DNA from: Agromyces kandeliae
GTDB lineage: Bacteria > Actinomycetota > Actinomycetes > Actinomycetales > Microbacteriaceae
DNA length: 64,000 nt
NCBI RefSeq assembly: GCF_009674665.1
Contig: NZ_WKJD01000016.1
Coordinates: 62,001 to 126,000 of the forward strand
Direction: 5' to 3'
The notes under the pieces are model-generated. The model saw only the letters and a list, made by a program, of their open reading frames with translations, searched no databases and had not been told where the DNA came from. A program made the translations under genes and the position numbers. Positions 27,722-36,704 of the stretch are shown one piece after another (within the stretch, counting starts at the first letter, position 1; the number at the start of each line of letters is the position of its first letter).

Positions 27722-28771
27722 TCAGCCGACGATGCGGCGCAGTCCCGACATGAGCGCGAGTCGCTCGCCGGCATCGCGACCGAGCGGCGTCGCGTTCAGC
27801 GTCGTCACGCCGGCCCGCGCGAACGCGTCGACGCGCTCGGCGACCTCGGCGGGCGACCCGATGAGCGAGATCGCGCGGACGAGCTCGTCGGGCACCGCGG
27901 CCACCGCCTCGTCGCGACGGCCGTCGAGGTAGAGGTCCTGGATCCGCTCGGCCTCCGCCGCGAACCCGTAGCTCGCGATCAGGTCGTTGTAGAAGTTCTT
28001 GCCCCGCGCGCCCATGCCGCCGATGTAGAGGCCGAGGTTCGGCTTGACCGCCGCGATCGCCGCCTCGATCAGCTCGGGTCGATCGGTGATCGCGAGCGCG
28101 GGGCTCGCGAACACGTCGAGCGCTCCGAGTTCGGGCGCCCGGCGCGCGCGGCCCGCCTCGAGCGACGCGCCCCACACGTCGGCTGCGCGCTCCGGGTGGA
28201 AGAACATGGGCAGCCAGCCCTCCGCGATCTCCGCGGTCTGCTCGACCGACTTCGGGCCCAGCGATGCGATGGTGATCGGGATCCGCTCCCGCACCGGCTG
28301 GTTGATGAGCTTCAGCGGCTTGCCGAGGCCCGTGCCGCGACCCGCCGCGAGCGGGATCGTGTAGTTCCTGCCCTCGTGGACGACGCGCTCGCGACGCCAC
28401 ACCATGCGGCACACGTCGACGATCTCGCGCATGCGACCGAGGGGCGCGTCGTACGGCACGCCGTGGAAGCCCTCGATGACCTGCGGCCCCGAGGCGCCGA
28501 TGCCAAGCTCGAACCTGCCCTCCGAGACGTAGTCGAGGCCGGCCGCGGTCATCGCCGTGAGCGACGGCGTGCGGGTGTAGAGCTGCAGGATGCCGCTCAT
28601 GAGCGTCATGCGCGAGGTGCGGGCCGCGAGGAACCCGAGCTGGCTCACCGCGTCGAACGAGTAGACCTCGGGGACGACGACCAGGTCGACTCCGGCGCGC
28701 TCGAGTTCGGCGACCTCGGCGGCGGCCTCGCGGAAGCCGCCTGCGTAGCTCAGGAACATGCCGATGCGCAT
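27722..28771 (-). CDS. LLM-class flavin/F420-dependent oxidoreductase
   Basis: 349 residues, luciferase-like TIM barrel. Family features include MRIGMFLSY at the start, RFELGIGASGPQVIEGFHGVPYD and the C-terminal RAISLIGSPAEVAERVDAFARAGV. Actinobacterial members with this ending usually use coenzyme F420, which Microbacteriaceae often make, but FMN use cannot be excluded. Substrate unknown. Upstream neighbour is the SigK/RskA pair transcribed in the same direction, 67 bases away. Confidence 0.85.
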   Translation of the reverse strand: MRIGMFLSYAGGFREAAAEVAELERAGVDLVVVPEVYSFDAVSQLGFLAARTSRMTLMSGILQLYTRTPSLTAMTAAGLDYVSEGRFELGIGASGPQVIEGFHGVPYDAPLGRMREIVDVCRMVWRRERVVHEGRNYTIPLAAGRGTGLGKPLKLINQPVRERIPITIASLGPKSVEQTAEIAEGWLPMFFHPERAADVWGASLEAGRARRAPELGALDVFASPALAITDRPELIEAAIAAVKPNLGLYIGGMGARGKNFYNDLIASYGFAAEAERIQDLYLDGRRDEAVAAVPDELVRAISLIGSPAEVAERVDAFARAGVTTLNATPLGRDAGERLALMSGLRRIVG

Positions 28772-28838
28772 GCGTCACTCCTCGTCGTCGGGGGTGGAGG
28801 TGGGGGCGCGCAGCCCTCTCAGACCCTAGCCGAACCGA

Positions 28839-29729
28839 TCAGGTCTCGACGACGACGATGGGGTCGGTGGTCGGCGCCTCGGACCCGCCCGCCGGTTCGA
28901 CCGTCATCCCGACGACGACCCCGGGGGTGAACTCCCCCTCGAGCACGACGTAGGCCGCGCCCGCGTCCGGGTCGAACGTTCCCGCCGGCCGAGCGCCGGC
29001 CTCGTCGATGTACCAGAGCTCGTAGGTCGAGGCCGAGCCGACGTCGGGCAGGTCGGACGCGCGCACCGCGGATCGACCGAGCTCCTCGGACCACACGATC
29101 GTCACCTCGCCGCCCTCGGCGGACGGCACCGTGACCGACTCGGCGTCGGGGGCCTCCGCGATCGCCTGGACCGAACGCTGCGCTCCCCACCCGGCCGGCC
29201 CCGGCCAGTTCACGCCGACCACGGCGCCGGCGACGACGAGCACGGCGGCCGCGGCCGCGGCGATGACCACGCCGGGGCGCTGGAACCAGCGTCGGCGGGC
29301 GGCGCGCTCGGCGGGCCCGGCGAGGGATGCCCCGGGCTCGCGCTCGTCGGCCGTCGATGCGGCCGGCGGCTCGGCTCCCGGCGGCTCGGCTCCCGGCGGC
29401 TCGGCTCCCGGCGGCTCGGCTCCCGGCGCGGCAGGGGCCGGCCCCCCGGGCGCGGTGGCGCCCGCGGCGGAGACCTGCGGCACGTCGTCGAGGCGGTCGA
29501 AGACGGACGCCTTGAGCGCCGGCGGCGGCGCGACGGGCGGAGCGGCGTCGGCGAGCACGGCGGCCGCCTCGAGGTGCGCCGCGAGTTCCGCGCGGAGCTC
29601 GGGCGATTCCGCCAGGCGGGCCTCGACGATCGCACGTTCCTCTTCGGTCACCGCGTCGAGCGCGTAGGCCGCGAGCAGCGCGTCGAAGTCGTCGGGCTCC
29701 CGACGCGCCGGGGACTCGGCGTCGGTCAT
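28839..29729 (-). CDS. rskA: Anti-sigma-K factor
   Basis: 296 residues. N-terminal anti-sigma domain (residues ~10-75, DALLAAYALDAVTEEERAIVE), a Pro/Glu/Ala linker containing four PPGAE-type repeats, one membrane span around 168-190 (VVIAAAAAAVLVVAGAVVGV), and an extracytoplasmic C-terminal RskA domain with STYELWYIDEAG and EFTPGVVVGMTVEP. RskA tethers SigK at the membrane and releases it after regulated proteolysis. The ATG overlaps the sigK stop by four bases. Confidence 0.9.
   Translation of the reverse strand: MTDAESPARREPDDFDALLAAYALDAVTEEERAIVEARLAESPELRAELAAHLEAAAVLADAAPPVAPPPALKASVFDRLDDVPQVSAAGATAPGGPAPAAPGAEPPGAEPPGAEPPGAEPPAASTADEREPGASLAGPAERAARRRWFQRPGVVIAAAAAAVLVVAGAVVGVNWPGPAGWGAQRSVQAIAEAPDAESVTVPSAEGGEVTIVWSEELGRSAVRASDLPDVGSASTYELWYIDEAGARPAGTFDPDAGAAYVVLEGEFTPGVVVGMTVEPAGGSEAPTTDPIVVVET
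29365..29424. repeat. Four tandem 15-bp repeats inside rskA
   Basis: The unit GGCGGCTCGGCTCCC is repeated four times without mismatch, encoding a PPGAE-like pentapeptide in the cytoplasmic linker of RskA. In-frame repeat number could vary by slippage and change linker length without breaking the gene. Confidence 0.95.
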
Positions 29730-30397
29730 GTGCTCACCCCCATCACGCGCCGCAGGCGGATCATGCCGTCGCGCATCCTCGTCTTCACGGTGCCGAGCGG
29801 GACGTCGAGCCGTTCGGCGATCTCGGACTGCGTCAGCCCGCCGTAGTACGCGAGCGTGACGCACTCGCGCTGCAGGTCGCTGAGCTCGGCGAGCGCGACG
29901 TGCGCCCGCTCGTGGTCGAGCCGTACCTCGACCGCCTCAGCGACGCTGTCGACCGGCACGTCCAGGTCGCGCGCCCCGATGCGGGCGTCGCGGTCGCGGG
30001 CCGACTGCGCGGAGCGCACCCGGTCGACCGCGCGCCGGTGCGCGAGCGTGAACATCCACGAGATCGCGGATCCCCTCGCGGCCTCGAACCGCGGTGCGGT
30101 CTGCCACACCTCGAGGAACACGTCCTGTGCGACCTCCTCGGCCTGGGCCGGGTCGACCACGACACGACGCACGAGGCCGAGGATCCGGGCCGCGGTGCGG
30201 TCGTACAGCGCGCCGAACGCGGCCCGATCGCCGACACCCGTGGCGACCAGCAGGTCGTCGAGGGTCGGGTCGGATGCCGCGGGCCCGTGCTCGCCGTCCG
30301 TCACGCGTTCCAGCATGTCAGACCGAGCCGGTCGACGCCGCGCGGCCGCGGGTGCGGCGCGGAGCGTCACCGGGGGCGGCGCCTGGACGAGGGTCAT
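29726..30397 (-). CDS. sigK: ECF sigma factor, SigK type
   Basis: 223 residues. Region 2 includes FGALYDRTAARILGLVRRVV and the -10-reading helix in AISWMFTLAHRRAVDRVRS; region 4 has LAYYGGLTQSEIAERLDVPLGTVKTRMRDGM. The N-terminal ~45 residues are an extra Ala/Pro-rich tail; an internal ATG at 30316 would remove it, but AGGAG precedes 30397. Paired with RskA, it matches the SigK-RskA module that in M. tuberculosis controls fasciclin-type mpt70/mpt83 genes; a fasciclin lipoprotein gene lies 2.4 kb away here. Confidence 0.9.
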   Translation of the reverse strand: MTLVQAPPPVTLRAAPAAARRRPARSDMLERVTDGEHGPAASDPTLDDLLVATGVGDRAAFGALYDRTAARILGLVRRVVVDPAQAEEVAQDVFLEVWQTAPRFEAARGSAISWMFTLAHRRAVDRVRSAQSARDRDARIGARDLDVPVDSVAEAVEVRLDHERAHVALAELSDLQRECVTLAYYGGLTQSEIAERLDVPLGTVKTRMRDGMIRLRRVMGVST

Positions 30398-30498
30398 TCG
30401 GTGCTCCTGCGGTGGCGGGGAGGGTCGCTGGTGATTCGGTGCGGGACGCCGCCGGGATTGGCGGGGCCGTCGACGGAGCGGTGCCGTCGGCGCGGGGA

Positions 30499-31851
30499 TC
30501 AGGCCCGCCGCGCCTCGGTGCCGTCCGGCCCGTCCACGCAGTACCAGAGCCGCCACCGGTCCGGCACGCCCTTCAGGTCGCGCTCGCCGGCGGGTTCGAA
30601 GGCGAACGGGAGTCCGAGCAGGAGCGTGCGGACCGTGTCGCTCACCATGATGCGCCCGGGGTCGGCGGCCGCGCAGATGCGTGCCGCCGCGTGCACGGCC
30701 AGCCCGACGAGGTCGTCGCCCCGCATGATCAGCTCGCCCGAGTGGACGCCGACGCGCAGCTCGAGGTCGAGCGCGGCGGCCGACTCGAGCGCCTGGGTGG
30801 CGAAGTGCAGCGCGGACGACGGCAGGGCGAAGGTGGCCACGATCCCGTCGCCGGTGGTGTTGGCCTCCGTGCCCGAGAATCGGGCGATCGAGCGCCGCAG
30901 GGCCTCGTCGTGCGCGGCGTGGATGCTGCGCCAGCGCTCGTCGCCGGTCTGCGCGAGCGCGGCCGTGGAGCCGACGATGTCGGTGAACACGGTCGTGAGC
31001 ACGTCGCGCCGCCCACCGCTGCGGCTGCCCGTGAGGAACTCCTCCATCTCGTCGACGAGCGCGCTGTCGGGGAGGATCGCCGGCAGCGCCGACGACCGGT
31101 GCACGAGCTGCAGCCGCCCCTCGGGGAGCGCGTCGGCGAGCCATCGGATGGGCGCCTCGTCGATCGCCTCGAGCGCGGTGTCGTGCAGCACGAGGACGGG
31201 CGCGCGCACCTCCGCGAGGTACGGCCGGATGTCGAGCCGGACGATGGCCTCGGCGAGCCGCCGCGCGGCCGTCGGCGTCGCGGACATGCTCTCGTAGCGC
31301 TCCCACCACGCGACGAGTCGGTCGGCGCCCTCGGCCTGCCAGAACTGCCGGACGACGAGCCCGCGACCCCACTCGGACGCGTCGAGGCCGGCCATCAGGC
31401 TCGCGATCCAGGATGCGTCCAGCTCCCAGGGGAAGTCCTCGTCGGCGTGACCGACCGCGAGCACCTCGTAGGCGATGACCGCGTCGATGCGCTCGGGGTG
31501 CCGCGCCGCGGTGACGAGCGCGGTGGCGCCGCCGTCGAACCAACCGATGATGGTCGCCCGCCTGCTGCCGGCCGCGTCGAGGATCGCGGCGAGGTCGTCG
31601 GCGTGGTCCTCGAGGCTCGCGTCGAGGCCGCCGCGATCCGAGAGCCCGGTGCCCCGCTTGTCGAACAGGATCACCCGAGCGCCGAGGCCGCTCAGCCGCT
31701 CGATGAACTCGAGGTGCTCGGGCAGCTCGCAGAACACGTCGACGTTGGAGATGAACGCGAACGAGAGCACGATGTCGCGGTCGCCCTCGCCGAACACCTT
31801 GTAGGCGAGGTCGACGCCGTTCCGACCGGCGTACCGGGTGGCCGGGATCAC
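30499..31851 (-). CDS. Class III nucleotide cyclase with N-terminal alpha/beta-hydrolase domain
   Basis: 450 residues. Residues 1-~255 form an alpha/beta-hydrolase fold (ILFDKRGTGLSDR, then the nucleophile elbow). At the elbow the usual G-x-S-x-G reads GWFDG (residues 103-107), so the serine is replaced by Phe105. Residues ~285-450 are a class III adenylate/guanylate cyclase domain: TTVFTDIVGST (metal Asp), NTTGDGIVATF, and GLAVHAAARICA. M. tuberculosis Rv1900c has this domain order. The hydrolase part is probably a ligand-binding or structural module. Start GTG 31851; no clear promoter seen. Confidence 0.88.
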   Translation of the reverse strand: MIPATRYAGRNGVDLAYKVFGEGDRDIVLSFAFISNVDVFCELPEHLEFIERLSGLGARVILFDKRGTGLSDRGGLDASLEDHADDLAAILDAAGSRRATIIGWFDGGATALVTAARHPERIDAVIAYEVLAVGHADEDFPWELDASWIASLMAGLDASEWGRGLVVRQFWQAEGADRLVAWWERYESMSATPTAARRLAEAIVRLDIRPYLAEVRAPVLVLHDTALEAIDEAPIRWLADALPEGRLQLVHRSSALPAILPDSALVDEMEEFLTGSRSGGRRDVLTTVFTDIVGSTAALAQTGDERWRSIHAAHDEALRRSIARFSGTEANTTGDGIVATFALPSSALHFATQALESAAALDLELRVGVHSGELIMRGDDLVGLAVHAAARICAAADPGRIMVSDTVRTLLLGLPFAFEPAGERDLKGVPDRWRLWYCVDGPDGTEARRA

Positions 31852-31963
31852 GTTCCGGCTCCGCGACGACCTCGGGGGCTGCCCACGCGATCAGGGTAGT
31901 CCGGAAGGGCTCGCCGGTGCACGGGTGACATGAGGCCGCGACCCCGGAGCGGCAGTGGCGGGC

Positions 31964-32650
31964 TCAGATGCCGCCGCGGGTCTCCTGGCCGGCCGCCACA
32001 CGGCGCCGGTGCTCGCGATTGCGGACGACCCGCTTCGCCACGAATGCGCCGACCGCGATCACGACGGCGACGATCACGGCCACCTGGAACCCGTCGGCCC
32101 AGGGCTCGACGACCGCCCAGTTCTCACCGAGCACGTAGCCCGCGAGCACGAAGACCGTGTTCCAGATGAGGCTGCCCGTCGTGGTGAGCACGAGGAACAG
32201 CGCGAGGTTCATGCGGGTGACGCCCGCCGGCACGGAGATGAGGCTGCGGAAGAGCGGGATCATGCGCCCGAGGAACACCGCCTTCTTCCCGTGCCTGGTG
32301 AACCATTCCTCGGTGCGGTCGACGTCGGCGACGTCGACGAGGGGCACGGCCTTGATGATCGCGCGCGTCCGCTCGCGCCCGAGCAGCGCGCCGACCGAGT
32401 ACAGCGCGAGGGCGCCGACGACCGAGCCGAGGGTGGTCCAGAACAGCACCTCGGCGAGCGAGAACGATCCCTGGCTGGCCGTGAACCCCGCGAGCGGCAG
32501 GATGACCTCGCTCGGCAGCGGGGGGAACAGGTTCTCGAGCGCGATCGCGAGGCCCGCGCCCGGGGCGCCGAGGGTCTCCATGAGGTCGACGGCCCAGGCG
32601 GCGAGGCCGGTGAGTTCGGGTTCGGCGGCGGCGATGAGGGTCGTCGTCAT
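31964..32650 (-). CDS. DedA/SNARE-associated family membrane protein
   Basis: 228 residues, about five hydrophobic segments. DedA signatures are visible: ENLFPPLPSEVILPLAG near residue 40 and the F-x-x-H-G-x-x-x-V-x-x-G-R-x-x-P pattern as FTRHGKKAVFLGRMIPLFRS. The C terminus is basic (RNREHRRR). Family members act in membrane lipid recycling or proton-dependent transport; some flip undecaprenyl phosphate. The specific role here is not known. Confidence 0.9.
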   Translation of the reverse strand: MTTTLIAAAEPELTGLAAWAVDLMETLGAPGAGLAIALENLFPPLPSEVILPLAGFTASQGSFSLAEVLFWTTLGSVVGALALYSVGALLGRERTRAIIKAVPLVDVADVDRTEEWFTRHGKKAVFLGRMIPLFRSLISVPAGVTRMNLALFLVLTTTGSLIWNTVFVLAGYVLGENWAVVEPWADGFQVAVIVAVVIAVGAFVAKRVVRNREHRRRVAAGQETRGGI

Positions 32651-32822
32651 GGTGTCGAGGCTATGGGATGCCGGGTGAACGGAACCTGATCGCGCGGTCG
32701 CTCGCCGCGGCATCCGGCACCGCCGACACGCCCGGGCCGGGCCGGACCAAACCGTCGCGCACGCCGCCCCGAACCCCACACGACGGCCCGAGAGCGGGCC
32801 GCACCATCCAAGGAGGAGACCG

Positions 32823-33488
32823 ATGCGATCCACGCGCAGCACGCACCGCACCGCACTGGCGGCGTTCTCGATCGTGGCCGTCGCCGCGCTCGGCCTCGCC
32901 GGCTGCAGCGCCGGCACGACCGACGAGCCCGCGACCGACGACGAGACCTCGATGAGCGAGGAGCCCATGGAGACCGAGGAGACGATGGCCGACCCGGCGG
33001 CGAACCTGGTCGGCCCCGGATGCGCCGGGTACGCCGAGCAGGTGCCGGACGGCGCCGGCTCGGTCGAGGGCATGGCGATGGACCCCGTCGCCGTGGCGGC
33101 CTCGAACAACCCGCTGCTCACGACGCTCGTCGCGGCGGTCTCTGGCGGGATCAACCCCGACGTCGACCTCGTCGACACGCTGAACGGCGACGAGTTCACC
33201 GTCTTCGCACCCGTCGACGACGCGTTCGCCGAGATCGACGCGGCCACGATCGAGACCCTGCAGGGCGACAGCGAACTGCTGACCTCGATCCTCACCTACC
33301 ACGTGGTGCCCGGGCAGCTCGCGCCCGACGAGGTCGTCGGCATGCAGACCACCGTCCAGGGCGGCACCGTCGAGGTGACCGGCTCGGGCGACGAGCTCAT
33401 GGTGAACGACGCGAACGTGATCTGCGGCGGCGTCATGACCGCGAACGCGACCGTGTACCTCATCGACTCGGTGCTCATGCCGCAGTAG
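32823..33488 (+). CDS. Fasciclin-domain lipoprotein (MPT83-like)
   Basis: 221 residues. Signal peptide with lipobox LAGC, Cys28, then a Thr/Glu/Met-rich acidic linker of ~30 residues and a single fasciclin (FAS1) domain: [34 protein letters not shown] and [10 protein letters not shown]. Likely surface-anchored and adhesive or sensory. A strong AAGGAGGAG ribosome site precedes the ATG by four bases. In mycobacteria such genes belong to the SigK regulon. A strong terminator follows. Confidence 0.9.
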   Translation: MRSTRSTHRTALAAFSIVAVAALGLAGCSAGTTDEPATDDETSMSEEPMETEETMADPAANLVGPGCAGYAEQVPDGAGSVEGMAMDPVAVAASNNPLLTTLVAAVSGGINPDVDLVDTLNGDEFTVFAPVDDAFAEIDAATIETLQGDSELLTSILTYHVVPGQLAPDEVVGMQTTVQGGTVEVTGSGDELMVNDANVICGGVMTANATVYLIDSVLMPQ

Positions 33489-33516
33489 GCGGACACCGCG
33501 GGCACCGACCCCGCGA

Positions 33517-33552
33517 CCGACGGCCCCTCCGGCACGCTGGAGGGGCCGTCGG
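33517..33552 (+). terminator. Terminator after the fasciclin gene
   Basis: A perfect 14-bp stem (33517-33530 with 33539-33552) and 8-base loop, 29 bases after the stop. Confidence 0.85.
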
Positions 33553-33659
33553 CGTCGGTCCCGGCGCGCACGGCGCCCGAGCCGGGCGCCGGCGCACCCA
33601 CAGCGCGCTCCGAGGCGGATGCGACAGGCTGGTCGTCCGGCAGATCGGAGCGAACCCGC

Positions 33660-34838
33660 ATGACCTGGAGCCTCGTCCTCGACATCCTGCTCGTGCTCGT
33701 CCTCATCGGCGCGCTCGTGCACGGATGGCGCGCCGGCCTGCTCCGGACCCTCGGCGGACTCCTCGGCCTCGTGGGCGGCGGCATCGCCGCGTACCTCGCG
33801 ATGCCGTGGGTGGTGTCGTTCGTCGCGGCGCCCGAGTGGCGCGCGCCGATCGCGATCGCGGTCGCCGTGCTGCTCCTCGTCGCGGGCGTCTCGATCGGCA
33901 GCGCGATCGGGCGCGCGCTCGGCCGGGGCGCCGAGACCGTGAAGCTCGGACCGATCGACCGGGTGCTCGGCGCGATCGTGAACACCATGGTGACCGCGTT
34001 CGTCGTCGCGCTCGTCGCCTCGGGCGTCGGCTCGATGGGCGTCCCCGTCGTCTCGCCGGCGGTCGCGGGCTCCTGGGTGGTCCGCGGCATCGACCAGGTC
34101 ACGCCGCAGCCGGCGCGCACGCTCATGGCCGAACTCCGCACCGCGGCGTTCGGCGAGGCGATCCCGTGGCTCACCGGCGTCCTCGACGGGCCGACGGTCG
34201 CGCCGGAGCTGCCGTCGGGCGGCGTCGACGATCCCGAGCTGAACGCGGCAGCGGCATCCGTCGTCAGGGTCACCGGGCTGGCCTTCGAGTGCGGCGGCAA
34301 CCTCACCGGATCGGGCTTCGTGGTGGCGCCCGACCGGGTGGTCACGAACGCGCACGTCGTCGCCGGCGTCACCGAGCCGATGGTCGAGGCGCCGGGCCGC
34401 GGCCCGGTCGCGGGCCGCGTCGTCGCGTTCGATCCCGACGTGGACCTCGCGGTGATCGCCGTCGACGGCCTGGACGTCGCGCCGCTCGCCATCGCCGACT
34501 CGCCGGGTGCGGACGCCGACGTGGCCGTCGCGGGCTACCCGTTCGGCGGTCCGCTGGAGCTGCGACCGGCGCGGGTCATGGCGAACGGGCCGATCACGAT
34601 CTCGATCGACGGCGACACGACCTCGCGAGACGTCGTCACGCTCGCGGCCGAGGTCGACCACGGCAACTCGGGCGGCCCCGTGCTCACGGGCGACGGCGAG
34701 GTCGGCGGCGTGGTGTTCGCGAAGTCGCAGACCGTCGACAACGTGGGCTTCGCCGTTCCGGTCGGCACGCTCGGGCCGCTCGCCGACGAGGCGCCGTCGC
34801 TCAGCGACCGCGTCGACTCGGGCAGCTGCGCGTTCTGA
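33660..34838 (+). CDS. MarP-family membrane serine protease
   Basis: 392 residues. Four membrane spans in the first ~130 residues form a CvpA-like domain. A trypsin-like protease domain follows with the full triad: His232 in TNAHVV, Asp262 in DPDVDLAV and Ser337 in GNSGGP; Cys211 and the Cys at 390 could form the disulfide known in MarP. MarP of M. tuberculosis is an extracytoplasmic protease needed for acid resistance. Start ATG 33660. Converges with galM with only 30 bases between. Confidence 0.9.
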   Translation: MTWSLVLDILLVLVLIGALVHGWRAGLLRTLGGLLGLVGGGIAAYLAMPWVVSFVAAPEWRAPIAIAVAVLLLVAGVSIGSAIGRALGRGAETVKLGPIDRVLGAIVNTMVTAFVVALVASGVGSMGVPVVSPAVAGSWVVRGIDQVTPQPARTLMAELRTAAFGEAIPWLTGVLDGPTVAPELPSGGVDDPELNAAAASVVRVTGLAFECGGNLTGSGFVVAPDRVVTNAHVVAGVTEPMVEAPGRGPVAGRVVAFDPDVDLAVIAVDGLDVAPLAIADSPGADADVAVAGYPFGGPLELRPARVMANGPITISIDGDTTSRDVVTLAAEVDHGNSGGPVLTGDGEVGGVVFAKSQTVDNVGFAVPVGTLGPLADEAPSLSDRVDSGSCAF

Positions 34839-34868
34839 CGCGGCCGAGCACAGATCGGGGGCAGTGGG

Positions 34869-35795
34869 TCACTCGGCGGTGAAGCCGGCGAAGCGGATGC
34901 CCCAGCTGACCTCCCACTGCTCGCCCGGGTCGAGCCAGCGCAGCCCCTTGCCCGAGTTGAACGCCTCGGCGGGAGCGGTCATCGGCTCGACCGCGATCGC
35001 CCGGCTCTCCCCGGGGTAGCTCTCGGTCGTGTAGACCTGCACGTACGCGAACTCGTCGTCGGCCCACACGGACACCGTCCGGCCGTCGGGGGCCGCGAGC
35101 GTGTGCTCGACGGTGCCGTCGACCGAGGCGACCTCGCCGAACGCGTCGTCGAGGTCGACGTCGCCGACGCGGCGCCCCTCGCGGAAGTCCCACTCGGTGC
35201 CGTCGACGGGGACCTCGCCGGTCGGCAGCAGGCGGTCGTCGACCTCGAGGTGGCTGGCCGCGTCGAGCCGCAGCACGAGGTCCTCCGTCGGCACGCCGCC
35301 GATCTTGAGGAAGGGGTGGGTCCCGACCGCGACCGGCGCAGGCTCGCCGCCGACGTTCTCGAGGAAGTGCGTGACCTTCAACCCGTCGGAGACCAGCTCG
35401 TACCGCACCGCGGTGCGCACGAGGAACGGGTAGCCGAGCTGCGGGAAGATCGTCGCGGCGAGCGTGACCGAGTCGCGGTCCTGCTCGACGGGCACGTACT
35501 CGGCGTACCGGAGCAGCCCGTGGATCGCGTTCTGCCTCGCGGGCTCGGTGATCGCGAGCTGGTACGTCTGCTCGCCGTGGCGCCACACGCCGTCGCGGAT
35601 CCGGTTCGGCCACGGCACGAGCACGATGCCCGAGCCCGAGGGCGGCGTCTGGTCCTCGCCGTACGGCGGGACGAGGTCGATCCCGTTGATCGTGAGGGTG
35701 CGCAGCCCTGCGGCGACGGCGGTGATCGTCGCGCGGACATCGCCCGTGGAGGTGGTCGTCTCGAGCTCGAACTGATCGCCCGTGGGGAGATTCAT
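34869..35795 (-). CDS. galM: Aldose 1-epimerase
   Basis: 308 residues, galactose mutarotase-like beta-sandwich. Active-site features are the histidine in NAIHGLLRY, the histidine in VGTHPFLKI and the glutamate in IAVEPMTAPAEAFNSG. It interconverts alpha and beta anomers of galactose or glucose, supplying alpha-galactose to GalK. ATG 35795 has TAGGGT seven bases upstream (leaderless). The DeoR repressor gene lies just upstream on the same strand. Confidence 0.92.
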   Translation of the reverse strand: MNLPTGDQFELETTTSTGDVRATITAVAAGLRTLTINGIDLVPPYGEDQTPPSGSGIVLVPWPNRIRDGVWRHGEQTYQLAITEPARQNAIHGLLRYAEYVPVEQDRDSVTLAATIFPQLGYPFLVRTAVRYELVSDGLKVTHFLENVGGEPAPVAVGTHPFLKIGGVPTEDLVLRLDAASHLEVDDRLLPTGEVPVDGTEWDFREGRRVGDVDLDDAFGEVASVDGTVEHTLAAPDGRTVSVWADDEFAYVQVYTTESYPGESRAIAVEPMTAPAEAFNSGKGLRWLDPGEQWEVSWGIRFAGFTAE

Positions 35796-35805
35796 GCACA
35801 CCACC

Positions 35806-36621
35806 CTATGGCGCGTCGGCGGGTCGGGCGACGAGGACGTCGAGTCCGGCGTCGCGCAGTTCGCCGATGAGGATGCCGGGGGCCGCGGCATCCGTCACGA
35901 GCGCGTCGAACGCGTCGACCGGGGCGATGCGCCCGAGGTGGACCTCGCCGAGCTTGGACGCGTCGGCCACGACGACGGCGCGCGCGGCGCGCTGGAGCAT
36001 GAGCGACTTGACGGATGCCTCGGGCAGGTTGGCGTTCGTCACGCCGAGCCCCGGGTCCACGCCGTTGCAGCCGATCACGGCGAGGTCGACGTGCACCTCG
36101 TCGAGCACGGAGCCCGCGAGCGGGTGGACGAGCGAGTGCTGGCGGGGGCGGAGCGTCCCGCCCGTCACGATGACGGTGAACCGCGGGATCTCCGACTCGA
36201 GCTCGAGGGCGATCGAGAGGCCGTTGGTGAAGATCGTCAGGTCGTCGAGGTCGTCGCGGGCGCGGAGCGCCCGGGCGACCTGGAGCGTCGTCGTGCCCAC
36301 GTCGAGGATGACGCTCTGGCCGCTCCGCACGAGCGCCGCGGCTCGCTCGCCGATGAGCTGCTTGGGGACGACGGATGACGCGAGGGCCTCCTCGAAGCTC
36401 GGTTCGCGCTCGGGCCGCGGCTCGGCGGCACCCGCCCCCGAGGGCACGGCGCCGCCGTGGACGCGACGGACGAGGCCTCCGCGCTCGAGCGCGTCGAGGT
36501 CGGCGCGCGCGGTGACGGGGGTGACGCCGAACGACTCGCTGAGCTCGACGACGCGGACGAACCCGCGCTCGGCGACGAGGTCGGCGGTGAGCCTGCGGCG
36601 GTGTGCGGCATCGGGCTGCAT
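35806..36621 (-). CDS. DeoR/GlpR-family transcriptional regulator
   Basis: 271 residues. N-terminal helix-turn-helix (RRLTADLVAERGFVRVVELSESFGVTPVTARADLDALE) and C-terminal sugar-phosphate sensor domain with VILDVGTTTLQVARAL and TGGTLRP. Divergent from galT-galK and upstream of galM, so it most likely represses galactose use and is released by a sugar phosphate. Its probable operator lies in the galT promoter. Start ATG 36621. Confidence 0.88.
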   Translation of the reverse strand: MQPDAAHRRRLTADLVAERGFVRVVELSESFGVTPVTARADLDALERGGLVRRVHGGAVPSGAGAAEPRPEREPSFEEALASSVVPKQLIGERAAALVRSGQSVILDVGTTTLQVARALRARDDLDDLTIFTNGLSIALELESEIPRFTVIVTGGTLRPRQHSLVHPLAGSVLDEVHVDLAVIGCNGVDPGLGVTNANLPEASVKSLMLQRAARAVVVADASKLGEVHLGRIAPVDAFDALVTDAAAPGILIGELRDAGLDVLVARPADAP

Positions 36622-36659
36622 GAGGACCAGTGTGGGGCGTGGCAACCGACTTTGCAATA

Positions 36660-36698
36660 CGAAACCCTCTTGTTTCTCAAACGAAAATCGCGTACCGT
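36660..36698 (+). promoter_or_regulatory. galT promoter with candidate DeoR operator
   Basis: An AT-rich island between divergent starts. CGAAA repeats directly at 36660 and 36682 (22 bp apart), with GTTTC at 36672 forming inverted repeats with both flanks (GAAAC-N6-GTTTC and TTTC-N6-GAAA). TACCGT at 36693-36698 is a -10 box placed six bases before the galT GTG, so the operator would cover the -35 region. Confidence 0.6.
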
Positions 36699-36704
36699 GG
36701 CGCC

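Noticed and set aside
32809..32822. CCATCC as a SigK -35 element before the fasciclin gene
   Set aside because: It lies directly against the ribosome binding site, leaving no room for a -10 box and transcript start.
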